From assembly GCF_030814955.1 (NCBI RefSeq), contig NZ_JAUSWB010000009.1:1-64000 (forward strand): 64,000 nucleotides of DNA, given 5' to 3'. This document shows, piece by piece, positions 34,168-43,931 of the stretch (position 1 is its first letter; each line of letters starts with the position of its first letter). The notes beneath the pieces were generated by a model. It saw only the letters and a list, made by a program, of their open reading frames with translations. It was not told where the DNA came from and searched no databases. The stretch is from Planomicrobium stackebrandtii. GTDB lineage: Bacteria > Bacillota > Bacilli > Bacillales_A > Planococcaceae. Both the position numbers and the translations under genes were made by a program.

Positions 34168-34833
34168 ATGGACAATTCTATCAAAGCTTTTGTTTTCGAT
34201 GTTTACGGAACATTGTTTGATGTAACGGCGATCAAAAAAGAATGCGAGGATCTCTATCCGGGCTGCGGTGAGAAGATCAGCCAAACTTGGAGAACCAAAC
34301 AAGTTGAATACTTTATGCTGCGCCAGCTGATGGGGAACTATGACACACTCTACTCCATTACACACCAGGCATTGAAATATACCCTAAAAGAAAATGGTCT
34401 GCAGAGCAGCGAACAGAACGAACAGCTGTTGCTCGAAGCCTATCTCCATTTGCCGCTATATATGGAAGTTGAGGCAGTTCTTGCTCAATTGGAAGATAAG
34501 AATTTAGTGGTATTTTCCAACGGCTCCCACGATATGCTGGATCCTTTGATCGAGAATGCCGGATTGACTGATTTATTTTCACGCATTATCAGCATCGATG
34601 AAGTCAAACAGTTTAAGCCTGCGCCTGCATCTTATGAATATGCATGGGAGAAATTCGGTATTGAAAAACACGAAGTTCTGTTTATGTCATCAAACGGCTG
34701 GGACATTTCAGGTGCTAAAAATTTCGGGTTTCAAACGGCTTGGATCAACCGTAAAAACTTACCGAAAGAAGAGCTTGGATTGGAGCCGGATTATATTTTC
34801 AAAGATTTAAACGGATTATTGAAATGGAAGTAG
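34168..34833 (+). CDS. Type II haloacid dehalogenase-like HAD hydrolase
   Basis: A 221-residue HAD-superfamily protein of the L-2-haloacid dehalogenase group. Motif I is FDVYGTLFD with Asp11 as nucleophile, motif II FSNGSHDML, motif III lysine in QFKPAPASYEYA and motif IV SSNGWDISGAKNFG. SNGWD matches the dehalogenase subgroup, but phosphatase activity is also possible. AAAGGAGG precedes the ATG. Confidence 0.85.
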   Translation: MDNSIKAFVFDVYGTLFDVTAIKKECEDLYPGCGEKISQTWRTKQVEYFMLRQLMGNYDTLYSITHQALKYTLKENGLQSSEQNEQLLLEAYLHLPLYMEVEAVLAQLEDKNLVVFSNGSHDMLDPLIENAGLTDLFSRIISIDEVKQFKPAPASYEYAWEKFGIEKHEVLFMSSNGWDISGAKNFGFQTAWINRKNLPKEELGLEPDYIFKDLNGLLKWK

Positions 34834-34965
34834 CAACTGGCATAACTAAAATTGTAAAAACTTGAAATAAATAAAATAATTCACAATTCGGACGAATTTT
34901 TAGTTCCCCAAAAGGCCGCTTCATGTTATTCTATTTATACAACGAAATATACTTTTGACTTCACG

Positions 34966-35091
34966 TCAAAGGGGAGTAGCTTTAGGGAAACCTATTTCAC
35001 AATCGTCATTACATGGTTCGTAGCCATCGGTTGTGATAGCAGAAATTTGCTTAGCGAGACCTTTGCCTTTAATTAGGCAAGGGTCTTTTTT
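34966..35091 (+). ncRNA. yybP-ykoY manganese riboswitch
   Basis: The aptamer shows the class hallmarks CAAAGGGGAGTAGC (34967-34980) and GCGAGACCTTTG (35054-35065), which pair to close P1. The terminator is 35058-35087 (GACCTTTGCCT with AGGCAAGGGTC) with T6, overlapping P1, so Mn binding should favour read-through into the TerC-family gene. Confidence 0.94.
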
Positions 35092-35120
35092 GTTGGCAAA
35101 AAATAGGAGGATGATGAAAG

Positions 35121-35879
35121 ATGGAAGCAATTTTATTGGAATATGTATGGGTGTTGCTGGTATTAGTGGCATTGGAAGGATTGCTCGCTGCGGATAACGC
35201 GGTAGTCATGGCAGTCATGGTGAAACACTTGCCGAAAGAGCAGCAGAAAAAAGCGTTGTTTTATGGATTGCTCGGAGCTTTTGTCTTCCGTTTTGCGGCC
35301 TTGTTCATGATTACGCTGCTGGTTGACGTATGGCAGATCCAAGCTTTGGGAGCCGCATATTTATTGTTTATTGCTTTTAAGCATATTTACGATCAGCGAA
35401 AAGGAAAAGAACATACAATCGAACCGGAATCCACAAAAGGCTCAGGGTTCTGGATGACGGTGTTGAAGGTTGAACTGGCGGATATCGCTTTTGCGGTCGA
35501 TTCAATGCTCGCTGCAGTTGCCTTGGCAATGACGCTGCCGCATCTTGGCAACATGGAAATCGGCGGAATTAATGGTGGACAGTTTGGCGTCATGCTTGCT
35601 GGCGGTTTAGTCGGTATCATCATTATGCGATTTGCAGCCCACAAGTTCGTCAAGCTGCTGGCAGATTATCCTCAATTGGAGACTACCGCATTTGTAATTG
35701 TCGGCTGGGTAGGCGTCAAATTGACAGTACTGACACTGTCACACGAAAAGCTTGGAATTTTGCCATACGACTTTGCGCATTCAACAGAGTGGAAACTGAT
35801 TTTCTGGACAGTGTTGTTGGGAATTGTTTTGGTAGGCGCTCTGATCAGTATTAAGAAGAAGAGAGAACTGGAAGCGTAA
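35121..35879 (+). CDS. ykoY: TerC-family membrane protein (YkoY/MeeY type)
   Basis: A 252-residue TerC protein with seven or more membrane segments. The two acidic repeats are LEGLLAADNAVVMAVMV near residue 18 and VELADIAFAVDSMLAAVALA near residue 118. Family members export manganese, or supply it to exoenzymes, in Bacillus. Control by the Mn riboswitch supports this. AGGAGG precedes the ATG. Confidence 0.92.
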   Translation: MEAILLEYVWVLLVLVALEGLLAADNAVVMAVMVKHLPKEQQKKALFYGLLGAFVFRFAALFMITLLVDVWQIQALGAAYLLFIAFKHIYDQRKGKEHTIEPESTKGSGFWMTVLKVELADIAFAVDSMLAAVALAMTLPHLGNMEIGGINGGQFGVMLAGGLVGIIIMRFAAHKFVKLLADYPQLETTAFVIVGWVGVKLTVLTLSHEKLGILPYDFAHSTEWKLIFWTVLLGIVLVGALISIKKKRELEA

Positions 35880-35904
35880 GGCTTACATTGTAGTTGTTAA
35901 ACAT

Positions 35905-35950
35905 AAAAAAGGAAGACCAGCTGCTATTGGGCAGTTGGTCTTCCTTTTTC
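35905..35950. terminator. Bidirectional terminator between ykoY and ltaS
   Basis: AAAAAGGAAGACCAGCTGC pairs with GCAGTTGGTCTTCCTTTTT through one wobble. Confidence 0.9.
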
Positions 35951-37840
35951 TTATTGATCTGCATCAAGCAATTGGCCAGTTTCTTCATCGTAAAATCGGA
36001 GCAGATCTCCATTAATGACTCTTTCTGAGTAATTTAATTCTGTTAAAGCCTGATCTGCAAAAGGAACACACAGCTCCTGCTCAACCGGCTGGCCAGAACC
36101 GTTTTCGTAACAGGTACTTCCGGCATAAACGTAATCGTCAGTAACAAAACGTCCGTCACGGAAAATAGCGAATTCATCACGTTCATTGGAAAACAAATCA
36201 CTGCCAAACTGCATATCCGTATCTGATTCTACGCCCATCAAATTGAGGATGGTTGGGCGCATATCGACCTGTCCGCCAATTTCTTCATTGACATGGCCCT
36301 TGCCTGATCCTGGAATATGCACGAAGAAGGGAACCCGCTGAAGCTGTGCCGATTCGTAAGGCGTGATTTCTTTTCCAAGGTATTGGGCCATTGCTTCGTT
36401 ATGGTTTTCTGAGATGCCGTAATGATCCCCATACATGACGATAATCGAATTTTCGTAAAGACCTTGTTCTTTCAGATCATCAAATAATTCTTTAACGGCT
36501 TCGTCCAGATAGCGGCTTGTCTGGAAAAAGCGGTTAAGAGTACCTGAGTTGGAGTCGAATTCATCGATCAGCTTGTCTTCTTCGTCCAAAGTAAAGGGAA
36601 AATGATTGGTCAACGTGATTAACCGGCTGTAGAATGGCTGCGGCATTTCAGCCATATGGGCAACAGACTGTTCAAAAAACGGTATGTCTTTCATGCCCCA
36701 GTTGACTGCCTGGCCTTCACCAACACTATAGCTTTGAATATCGAGAAATTCATCGATGCCCAAGGATTCATACATCATGTCGCGATTCCAAAAACTTTTG
36801 TTGTTGGCGTGCTGGACATTTGTCGCATATCCTTGGTTGCCAAGTTTTTCAGCCATTGAATTATAAGTGTTTCCACCGTGCGTGAAGAACACAGCTCCAC
36901 CGCTTAGCGGGTAGAGGGAGTTTTCAAGCAGAAATTCAGAATCGGAAGTTTTGCCGAGTCCTGTCTGATGGTAGAAGTTTGGGAAATAAACCGTGTCTTC
37001 GTCCTCCGTCAGCTCGTTAAGAAATGGGGTGATGGTTTGTCCGTTCATTTGCTCATTGATGGTAAAGCTCTGCATCGATTCCAAAGTTACGACAATTAAG
37101 TTCTTGCCTTCTGCTATTCCAAACATTTCTTCAGACGGTTCAACTTGGTTGGCTCGAACATAGTTGTGGACATCGGTTAGTTCGGAACCATCTGCAAATG
37201 CCCGCTGTGCTTGGGATCTGGACTGAACGTAAATATCGTATAAATGATAGTTGTACATGCCAAGGTTTTTAACCAGCATTTCCCGATCAAAACTGCGTGT
37301 CAACAATTGTGGGCGTTCTGCTTCAGCCAATCCAAGATTCAGAAATAACACGGCGCCGGAAAGAATGAAATAGGCTCGCCGATGGCTGCTTCGGGATTCC
37401 TTGTTATCTTCCTGAATTTTTATAAACTTAACTGCCGCCAGCAACAGGATAAAGTCACTGAAGTATAGAAGGTCCGTCGGATAAATAGTTGCTGCAGCAC
37501 TTGAACCAAGATCCCCGAAATTATCAGTTTGAAACAGCACGGGCAATGTAATAAAGTCGCTGAAAAATCTGTAGAAAGCGACGTTGCCATACAAAATAAT
37601 AGAAGTAACGAGGGTCATCAGCAGCAAATACCGATTTTTGTTCTTTTGTTTCTTAAAGAATAAAGATAATCCATATAAGAAAAGAAGCAGACTTAGCGGA
37701 CTGAGAAACAGAATGGCTTCCTGCATAACATTATCAATTGTGATTGAAAAGCCAGTTTGATAAGTAATATAAGTTTTGAACCAGGTGGCGATGATGGCAA
37801 TTGCCAGGAGGGTGTGTTTTGGCCATTTTTTATTTAACAT
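35951..37840 (-). CDS. ltaS: Lipoteichoic acid synthase family protein
   Basis: A 629-residue LTA synthase with five N-terminal membrane segments and an extracellular sulfatase-like domain. Metal/catalytic residues are visible: Glu254 in VVTLESMQSF and the catalytic Thr298 in GLGKTSDSEF, then MYGDHYGISENHN near residue 490. It polymerises glycerol phosphate from phosphatidylglycerol on the outer face. Bacillales often have several paralogues, so whether this is the main LtaS is uncertain. Confidence 0.93.
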   Translation of the reverse strand: MLNKKWPKHTLLAIAIIATWFKTYITYQTGFSITIDNVMQEAILFLSPLSLLLFLYGLSLFFKKQKNKNRYLLLMTLVTSIILYGNVAFYRFFSDFITLPVLFQTDNFGDLGSSAAATIYPTDLLYFSDFILLLAAVKFIKIQEDNKESRSSHRRAYFILSGAVLFLNLGLAEAERPQLLTRSFDREMLVKNLGMYNYHLYDIYVQSRSQAQRAFADGSELTDVHNYVRANQVEPSEEMFGIAEGKNLIVVTLESMQSFTINEQMNGQTITPFLNELTEDEDTVYFPNFYHQTGLGKTSDSEFLLENSLYPLSGGAVFFTHGGNTYNSMAEKLGNQGYATNVQHANNKSFWNRDMMYESLGIDEFLDIQSYSVGEGQAVNWGMKDIPFFEQSVAHMAEMPQPFYSRLITLTNHFPFTLDEEDKLIDEFDSNSGTLNRFFQTSRYLDEAVKELFDDLKEQGLYENSIIVMYGDHYGISENHNEAMAQYLGKEITPYESAQLQRVPFFVHIPGSGKGHVNEEIGGQVDMRPTILNLMGVESDTDMQFGSDLFSNERDEFAIFRDGRFVTDDYVYAGSTCYENGSGQPVEQELCVPFADQALTELNYSERVINGDLLRFYDEETGQLLDADQ

Positions 37841-37871
37841 GTAAAATCTCCTTTTGGAGGAACGCCAAGCA

Positions 37872-38414
37872 TTAATATTCCAAATAGCGGTATAAAGTGG
37901 ATTTGCTGATGCCGGTCTTTTCCTTGATTTCAGCTAAACTGTATTGTTTGCTGTTGTACATTTCAATTGCTTTTTTTACATTTTCGTCCGGTTTGCGCGG
38001 ACGGCCAGAGACTGCCCCTTTTTCTTTGGCGACAGACAGGCCGGCCTTGGTTTTCTCACTGATGGCATCACGTTGGAATTCAGCCAAACAGTGAAGAATT
38101 TTAGTGAACGCATATTGCTGGCCGTGATTTGTATCGATGCTTTCATGTATTGAAAAGAGGGAAGTCCCTGCGGTTTCGAGTTTATCTAATAGCTCCACTA
38201 AATGCCTGGTAGAATCTGCAAATGTATAAAGTTTAGAAACCACGATTTTATCGCCAAAAGCCGCCTTTGCCAATAAATTGTGAAGCTGCTCCCGTTTTTT
38301 TGGAGAGGCGTGTGTTTCTATAAAAACTTCCGCACAGCCAGTATTTTTCAAAAGCGCTTGCTGGATTTTGCAATCCGGATCTTCGATGCTTGGTCTTGCA
38401 TATCCTATCAACAC
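37872..38414 (-). CDS. Degenerate serine recombinase (resolvase-like) protein
   Basis: A 180-residue protein with the full architecture of a small resolvase: catalytic-domain start MLIGYARPSI, long helix EFQRDAISEKTKAGLSVAKE, then GRPRKP and an HTH (SLAEIKEKTGISKSTLYRYL). The nucleophile Ser9, Arg7 and the Arg45 equivalent (Arg41) are kept. But the KLDRLGRD block reads KLYTFADS, so both catalytic arginines and the aspartate are lost. It may bind DNA without recombining it. The start is GTG after AAGGGGA. No transposon ends or transposase are nearby. Confidence 0.8.
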   Translation of the reverse strand: MLIGYARPSIEDPDCKIQQALLKNTGCAEVFIETHASPKKREQLHNLLAKAAFGDKIVVSKLYTFADSTRHLVELLDKLETAGTSLFSIHESIDTNHGQQYAFTKILHCLAEFQRDAISEKTKAGLSVAKEKGAVSGRPRKPDENVKKAIEMYNSKQYSLAEIKEKTGISKSTLYRYLEY

Positions 38415-38589
38415 TTAAAAATCCCCTTACATAATTGATTGTAACCATCATAACATACATCAACAAAAAAAGTTCCAAAAAGGTTCTATTTTGGGGAATT
38501 TGGTGATACACTAATGCCATTGTAAAAAAGCGCGGCTTTTATGAGAGTTAAAAGCCATAAAAATTATAGAGTCTGAGGGGAAAGATACT

Positions 38590-40050
38590 GTGTGGAAAAA
38601 AATTAAAACTCAATGGTTCGGAAATGTCAGGGGAGATATTCTTGCGGGAATTGTTGTCGCCTTGGCTTTGATTCCAGAAGCCATCGCATTTTCCATCATC
38701 GCGGGTGTCAACCCAATGGTGGGATTATATGCATCGTTCAGCATCGCGGTAATCATTGCATTCGTGGGCGGCCGCCCGGGAATGATATCTGCGGCAACAG
38801 GAGCCATGGCTCTATTAATGGTGCCGCTTGTGCGGGATCATGGACTGGAATATTTACTAGCGGCCACAATTTTAACAGGAGTTATCCAAATTATTTTTGG
38901 TGTTTTTAAAGTGGCAAAGATTATGAAATTTATTCCACGCGCCGTTATGATTGGCTTTGTCAATGCACTCGCCATTTTGATTTTCATGGCTCAAGTGCCG
39001 CATTTTGTCGGCATCAATAATTTAACTTATGTTTTTGTCGCCATTACGCTGGCAATTGTCTACATCGTTCCCCGGTTCTTTAGAGCGGTTCCAGCTCCGC
39101 TGATCGCATTGGTAGTGTTGACGGCAGCTGCCATTTACGCTGGGTTCGACTTGCGGACAGTGGGGGATTTAGGGACCATCAGCCAGACTTTGCCGACATT
39201 CCTATTGCCGGATGTGCCGGCAAACCTGGAAACTTTGATGATCATTTTGCCTTATTCATTGGCGTTGGCAGTGGTCGGATTGCTGGAATCGTTATTGACA
39301 GCCAATATTGTTGATGACATGACAGGCACCCCAAGCGATAAGAATAAAGAATCCAGAGGACAAGGCATTGCCAACTTCGTTACCGGATTTTTCGGCGGAA
39401 TGGCGGGATGTGCCATGATTGGCCAATCAATCATCAACGTCAAGTCTGGCGGGCGCGGAAGGCTTTCCGCTTTAGTTGCTGGAGTATTTCTTATGTTTCT
39501 GATCATCGTCTTAGGAAATGTAGTCATACAGATTCCGATGCCGGTCCTGGTCGGAATCATGATCATGGTTTCTATCGGCACTTTTGACTGGTCATCTTTC
39601 ACCTACCTAAAAAAAGCACCAAAGGCCGATTCGATTGTCATGCTCGCGACAGTGGCCATTGTAGTGTACACGCATGACTTATCTATTGGTGTATTGGCAG
39701 GTGTTTTATTGAGCGCAATATTCTTTGTCGCGAAAATATCAAAAATCAAAGTGAATAAGAAATTGCTGGAAGGTACACATTACGAAGTGGTGGGACAATT
39801 GTTCTTCGCATCTGTAGAAGATTTTCTTGAGAAATTCGATTATGAAGTGGAAGGACAAAAGATTATCATCGATTTCACCGAGGCGCATATTTGGGATGAT
39901 TCTGGTGTTGGTGCAGTTGACCGAGTTGTCTTGAAGTTCAGGGAAAACCGCAATAACGTGGAAATTATCGGTTTGGATACAGGAAGTCAAAAGTTGATCG
40001 ATCAGCTGGCGATCTTCAAAAGCGGCAATGCCAAATTGCCAACCCATTAA
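38590..40050 (+). CDS. SulP-family anion transporter with STAS domain
   Basis: A 486-residue SulP transporter: about eleven membrane segments from [20 protein letters not shown], signature [20 protein letters not shown], and a short C-terminal STAS domain from about residue 395 ([20 protein letters not shown]). The substrate could be sulfate, bicarbonate or another anion. The start is GTG after GAGGGGAAAG. A universal stress protein gene follows after 23 bases, a pairing seen in other Bacillales, which suggests coupling of transport with stress or energy state. Confidence 0.9.
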   Translation: MWKKIKTQWFGNVRGDILAGIVVALALIPEAIAFSIIAGVNPMVGLYASFSIAVIIAFVGGRPGMISAATGAMALLMVPLVRDHGLEYLLAATILTGVIQIIFGVFKVAKIMKFIPRAVMIGFVNALAILIFMAQVPHFVGINNLTYVFVAITLAIVYIVPRFFRAVPAPLIALVVLTAAAIYAGFDLRTVGDLGTISQTLPTFLLPDVPANLETLMIILPYSLALAVVGLLESLLTANIVDDMTGTPSDKNKESRGQGIANFVTGFFGGMAGCAMIGQSIINVKSGGRGRLSALVAGVFLMFLIIVLGNVVIQIPMPVLVGIMIMVSIGTFDWSSFTYLKKAPKADSIVMLATVAIVVYTHDLSIGVLAGVLLSAIFFVAKISKIKVNKKLLEGTHYEVVGQLFFASVEDFLEKFDYEVEGQKIIIDFTEAHIWDDSGVGAVDRVVLKFRENRNNVEIIGLDTGSQKLIDQLAIFKSGNAKLPTH

Positions 40051-40073
40051 TCAGGAAAAAGGAGTGTTTGAAT

Positions 40074-40493
40074 ATGTATAATCAAATATTGCTGGCCGTT
40101 GACGGCTCAGACCACTCGGAACGCGCAGCAAAAGAAGCGGTCAAACTAGCGTCAGGGTCTGCAGAATCTCAGGTGACAATTGTTTTTGTCGCAGACTATG
40201 ATAATTCAAAAAATGAAGTGCTGCACAGCGGCAGTTCGATGGAATTGGATTTGAAGCGCAGAAAAAAACTTCAGCCGATCGAAGAAACCTTGGCAGCTGG
40301 AGATGTGAAATACAAAGTGGAAGTTCTTCACGGAACACCGGGGCCGACAATTGTTGAATTTGCCAATAAGGAAAAATTCGATATCCTGGTTATCGGCAGC
40401 CGCGGGTTGAATGGATTACAGGAAATGGTGTTGGGCAGCGTCAGCCATAAAGTAGTGAAACGTGCAAATTGCCCAGTATTAATTGTGAAATAA
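40074..40493 (+). CDS. Universal stress protein (UspA family)
   Basis: A 139-residue UspA-fold protein. N-terminal ILLAVDGSDHSERA and the ATP-binding motif VIGSRGLNGLQEMVLGSVSHKVV (G-2X-G-9X-G-S/T) are present, so it probably binds ATP. ATG at 40074 is preferred over TTG two codons before. It is downstream of the SulP gene in the same operon, ended by a terminator. Confidence 0.92.
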   Translation: MYNQILLAVDGSDHSERAAKEAVKLASGSAESQVTIVFVADYDNSKNEVLHSGSSMELDLKRRKKLQPIEETLAAGDVKYKVEVLHGTPGPTIVEFANKEKFDILVIGSRGLNGLQEMVLGSVSHKVVKRANCPVLIVK

Positions 40494-40504
40494 TAAAAAT
40501 GAGG

Positions 40505-40531
40505 AAAGAGCTCTCAATGGGCTCTTTTTTT
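40505..40531 (+). terminator. Terminator of the SulP-Usp operon
   Basis: AAAGAGC pairs with GGCTCTTT, followed by a T-run. Confidence 0.7.
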
Positions 40532-40693
40532 AATGGAAACATTCCATAACAGGAGAGCATGAGAACAAATCGAAGTATATGGGCTTTGACTGTGGCAATT
40601 AAGGTCTGACAGCAAAAAGTTCTGCATACATTCTCGATAATTTGATTTTATAATAAAATAAAAATCTGAAAAGTGAAAAAGGGAGGGGTCCCA

Positions 40694-42745
40694 TTGGAAA
40701 AAAACAAAAGTGATCATCATCAGAACGAGCATCACGACATGCCTACGTTTCAAGAAGCAGAGGGTTATTCTGAACCTGAAGAGCATACTCCTCATGAGCA
40801 CCACGGCCATGGCGACATGGTAGAAGATTTCAAAAAGCGCTTTTTTGTGTCGTTGGTTCTTACCATTCCGATTTTGGCACTGTCTCCAATGATTCAGCAC
40901 TTCATGGGAGTCGACTGGCGTTTTGAAAACGATTTGTATATTTTATTTGCTTTATCGAGCGTTGTATTTTTCTACGGAGGCTGGCCATTTTTAACCGGGG
41001 GCATCAATGAGCTGAAAGACAAAAATCCCGGCATGATGACATTAATCGCTTTGGCCATCACAATTGCTTATAGCTACAGTACATTGGTGGTTTTCGGGTG
41101 GGCTGGCAATCAGCTTTACTGGGAACTGGCAACACTTGTCGTCATCATGCTGCTCGGTCATTGGATTGAAATGCGTTCCATAATGGGTGCCTCCAATGCG
41201 TTGGAACAGCTGGTGAAACTAATGCCGAGCGAAGCGCACAAATTGGATGAAGACGACCAAGTCCAGGAAGTGCCCTTGTCTCAGATCCGGAACATGGACC
41301 GGGTTCTAGTAAAACCGGGCGAAAAAATTCCAGTAGATGGAGTGATCCTGGAGGGAACGTCAACCATCGATGAATCGATGCTGACCGGGGAGTCCGTCCC
41401 TGTTGATAAATCAGTCAGCGATGATGTTATCGGAGGATCGGTGAACAAAGAAGGCTCTCTTATTATCAGAGTGGAGAAAACAGGGAAAGAATCCTATCTA
41501 TCCCAGGTCATCACGATGGTCAAAGAAGCACAGGAATCTAAATCCAAAACTCAGGATCTGACAAATCGTGCAGCCAAATGGCTCTTTTATATAGCGTTGG
41601 CGGCAGGGTTTATCACTTTATTCGCTTGGCTGGCATTGGGGTACTCGTTTGATATTGCCATTGAGCGAATGGTTACGGTCATGGTTATTACATGTCCCCA
41701 TGCCTTAGGTCTGGCGGCGCCATTGGTTGTTGCCGTCTCGACATCCATTTCTGCTAGACAAGGCCTGCTGATCCGGGATCGTGCAAACTTTGAAGGAGCA
41801 AGGAATTTAGATGCTGTGGTATTTGATAAAACCGGAACTCTTACAAAAGGCGAGTTTGGGGTCACCGATATCTTCTCTGAAAGCCGCTATGCCAACGAAG
41901 AACTGTTGCAGCTGGCAGCGGCTATCGAACAAAATTCGGAACATCCGATTGCGGCAGGCATCGTCGCTTCTGCCAAACATCAAAATGTTTCAATTGGCAG
42001 AGTAAGTGATTTCGAATCGATTACCGGCAAAGGCATCCAAGGCACTGTGGATGGACAAAAAGTCAATGTAGTCAGCCCAGGTTATGTGAATAGCAATGAC
42101 TTAAGCTACAATCACAACCGGTTTAATAAGTTGTCAGAAGAAGGGAAGACAGTCGTCTTCGTTCTCGTGGAAGACCGGCTGGTTGGAATGATTGCCTTGG
42201 CGGATATTGTTCGGGATACTGCGAAAGAGGCAGTGGCTGCTTTAAAGGCAAAAGGCATTCAATCGATTATGCTGACAGGAGACAATCGGAAAGTCGCCGA
42301 TTGGGTAGCCAAACAAGTCGGAATCGATGAAGTTTACGCGGAAGTATTGCCGGATGACAAAGCCAATCACATCATAAAAATCAAAGGCAAAGGCTGGAAA
42401 GTGGCGATGACGGGGGATGGAGTCAACGATGCACCGGCGCTAGCAACAGCAGATCTTGGTATCGCAATTGGAGCTGGAACAGACGTAGCGATTGAAACGG
42501 CCGACGTGGTGCTTGTGAAAAGCAATCCCAATGATGTTGTCACACTGATTGACCTGTCCAAAAAAACTTACCGAAAGCTGGTCCAGAATTTATGGTGGGC
42601 AACAGGCTACAACATTTTTGCCATCCCACTGGCTGCAGGTGTGCTGGCGCCTTGGGGAATTGTCTTGAGCCCGGCAATCGGTGCAGTTTTCATGAGTTTG
42701 AGCACAGTTATAGTCGCCATCAACGCAAAACTATTGAAGGTATAA
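40694..42745 (+). CDS. copB: CopB-type (P1B-3) copper-translocating P-type ATPase
   Basis: A 683-residue heavy-metal P-type ATPase. Instead of a CXXC domain it has a His-rich N-terminus ([18 protein letters not shown]). The membrane metal motif is CPHALGLA, the mark of the CopB/P1B-3 subgroup usually tied to Cu(II) or Cu(I) export. Phosphorylation motif [11 protein letters not shown] in [12 protein letters not shown] and [12 protein letters not shown] hinge are intact. TTG at 40694 is chosen because GGGAGGGG lies just upstream. No CsoR, CopY or CopZ gene is adjacent. Confidence 0.9.
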   Translation: MEKNKSDHHQNEHHDMPTFQEAEGYSEPEEHTPHEHHGHGDMVEDFKKRFFVSLVLTIPILALSPMIQHFMGVDWRFENDLYILFALSSVVFFYGGWPFLTGGINELKDKNPGMMTLIALAITIAYSYSTLVVFGWAGNQLYWELATLVVIMLLGHWIEMRSIMGASNALEQLVKLMPSEAHKLDEDDQVQEVPLSQIRNMDRVLVKPGEKIPVDGVILEGTSTIDESMLTGESVPVDKSVSDDVIGGSVNKEGSLIIRVEKTGKESYLSQVITMVKEAQESKSKTQDLTNRAAKWLFYIALAAGFITLFAWLALGYSFDIAIERMVTVMVITCPHALGLAAPLVVAVSTSISARQGLLIRDRANFEGARNLDAVVFDKTGTLTKGEFGVTDIFSESRYANEELLQLAAAIEQNSEHPIAAGIVASAKHQNVSIGRVSDFESITGKGIQGTVDGQKVNVVSPGYVNSNDLSYNHNRFNKLSEEGKTVVFVLVEDRLVGMIALADIVRDTAKEAVAALKAKGIQSIMLTGDNRKVADWVAKQVGIDEVYAEVLPDDKANHIIKIKGKGWKVAMTGDGVNDAPALATADLGIAIGAGTDVAIETADVVLVKSNPNDVVTLIDLSKKTYRKLVQNLWWATGYNIFAIPLAAGVLAPWGIVLSPAIGAVFMSLSTVIVAINAKLLKV

Positions 42746-42766
42746 AACCAACAACTTGATGTATGT

Positions 42767-42804
42767 GAAGCCGATCTTCTGCAGTAAGAGATCGGCTTCG
42801 TTTT
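42767..42804 (+). terminator. Terminator after copB
   Basis: GAAGCCGATCT pairs perfectly with AGATCGGCTTC, followed by GTTTT. Confidence 0.8.
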
Positions 42805-42997
42805 GCTGTTAAAGTTGTATCTGAAAAGAGATATTTTTTAGCTTTTCATCACTTTCATTTAATGTCTCATATAGGTTTTAAAAAAGGGAAAAGATGGTAT
42901 TGAAATAATGTTAATATTTTTTAAAAAATAGTACATAATTGACGCGTGTTGGTTTTGTATATGAGAGATGCAGCATAATAATAGGAAAGGAGCTTTA

Positions 42998-43057
42998 GTG
43001 CTGATCAGGCAGTGGAATTGCGTAAAAACAACCTGTGGAAGAAGGTTGATTACATGA
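42998..43057 (+). CDS. Putative 19-residue leader peptide coupled to the lipoprotein gene
   Basis: GTG at 42998 is five bases after AAAGGAG, stronger than the site of the downstream gene. The frame codes MLIRQWNCVKTTCGRRLIT and its TGA overlaps the lipoprotein ATG (ATGA, 43054-43057). The sequence TGATCAGGCA occurs both after this start and at the lipoprotein start, so the 5' end may have been duplicated. Translation is not proven. Confidence 0.4.
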   Translation: MLIRQWNCVKTTCGRRLIT

Positions 43058-43872
43058 TCAGGCAAAATCGAACGGATGGCCGCGCCATTATGGCGGGCAA
43101 TTTCATGCTGGCATGCTTTTTGTTGGGAGGTTGTTTGGAAGTTGAAGGAAATCTTGAGCGCATCCATACTCCAGAAGAAAAGACAGAACAAGATGAGCCG
43201 GCAAGCAAATTTGTGAACTTTCAAGAAAAAGAGCAAGTTGAAGAGATTGATATCAGCAGAGCGGAGGAACTGGAAGCTATAAGAAATGAGTTGATAGAAA
43301 AATTTCTGTCTCATTTAGAAGAAGAACAATGGCACATGGTGACCCTTAAACTAGAGGATCCAGCTGATGTTGAGGTACCTTCAGCTGATTTTCATGAGCC
43401 GCAGATCGCTCATGCCGTTCTGGGAAAACAGGAACACTCTTTGAACTATGCCTGGCTGGAAATTAATGAAATGAACAGCAAGTTCAATGAAGTATGGGAA
43501 AAGCATTGGGGAAGGTTTGTTGCTAATCCTGAAGGGGTGAGCAAGCAATCGCTATCTGTCCATCTGGAAAAGATCCAACAGAAGTATGAGTCGCTATTGG
43601 ACCATATTAGACACGTGGAATTTAAAAGCGTCACAGAGTACGCCCAGCATCTCCATGACTATAAATTATATTTTGAAGGAGCAGTTCTTTACCGCATCGA
43701 GGCAGCTCTAATTTTACTGGAGGCATTGGATACCGGAGAGCGTGTGGATGCTTCAGTAGCTGAAGCCGTTGAATCTGCAAAAGAATCTGAAGCATATGCT
43801 GCCATGTGCAACGCGGAACTGTTGAGCTATCAGCAGAGTTTTCAATCTGACCGGAGCTGGAATCTTCAATGA
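43054..43872 (+). CDS. Predicted lipoprotein of unknown function
   Basis: A 272-residue protein starting MIRQNRTDGRAIMAG with a hydrophobic stretch and lipobox LLGGC, so it is probably lipid-anchored outside the membrane. The mature part is Glu-rich and mostly alpha-helical (EEIDISRAEELEAIRNELIE, then a helical segment to residue 270), without a family I recognise. ATG at 43054 follows AAGAAGG and gives a proper signal peptide. It stands alone between copB and ytqB. Confidence 0.65.
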   Translation: MIRQNRTDGRAIMAGNFMLACFLLGGCLEVEGNLERIHTPEEKTEQDEPASKFVNFQEKEQVEEIDISRAEELEAIRNELIEKFLSHLEEEQWHMVTLKLEDPADVEVPSADFHEPQIAHAVLGKQEHSLNYAWLEINEMNSKFNEVWEKHWGRFVANPEGVSKQSLSVHLEKIQQKYESLLDHIRHVEFKSVTEYAQHLHDYKLYFEGAVLYRIEAALILLEALDTGERVDASVAEAVESAKESEAYAAMCNAELLSYQQSFQSDRSWNLQ

Positions 43873-43891
43873 TCCGTACTTTTTCAAAAAG

Positions 43892-43931
43892 AAAACGCGT
43901 AAAGGAACAGCTGCTCCTTTACGCGTTTTTT
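43892..43931. terminator. Bidirectional terminator
   Basis: AAAACGCGTAAAGGA pairs with TCCTTTACGCGTTTT with an eight-base loop. It serves the lipoprotein gene and ytqB. Confidence 0.88.

Noticed and set aside
37872..38414. Active transposon or integron resolvase marking a mobile element
   Set aside because: Catalytic arginines are missing, and no transposase, res site or inverted ends were seen.
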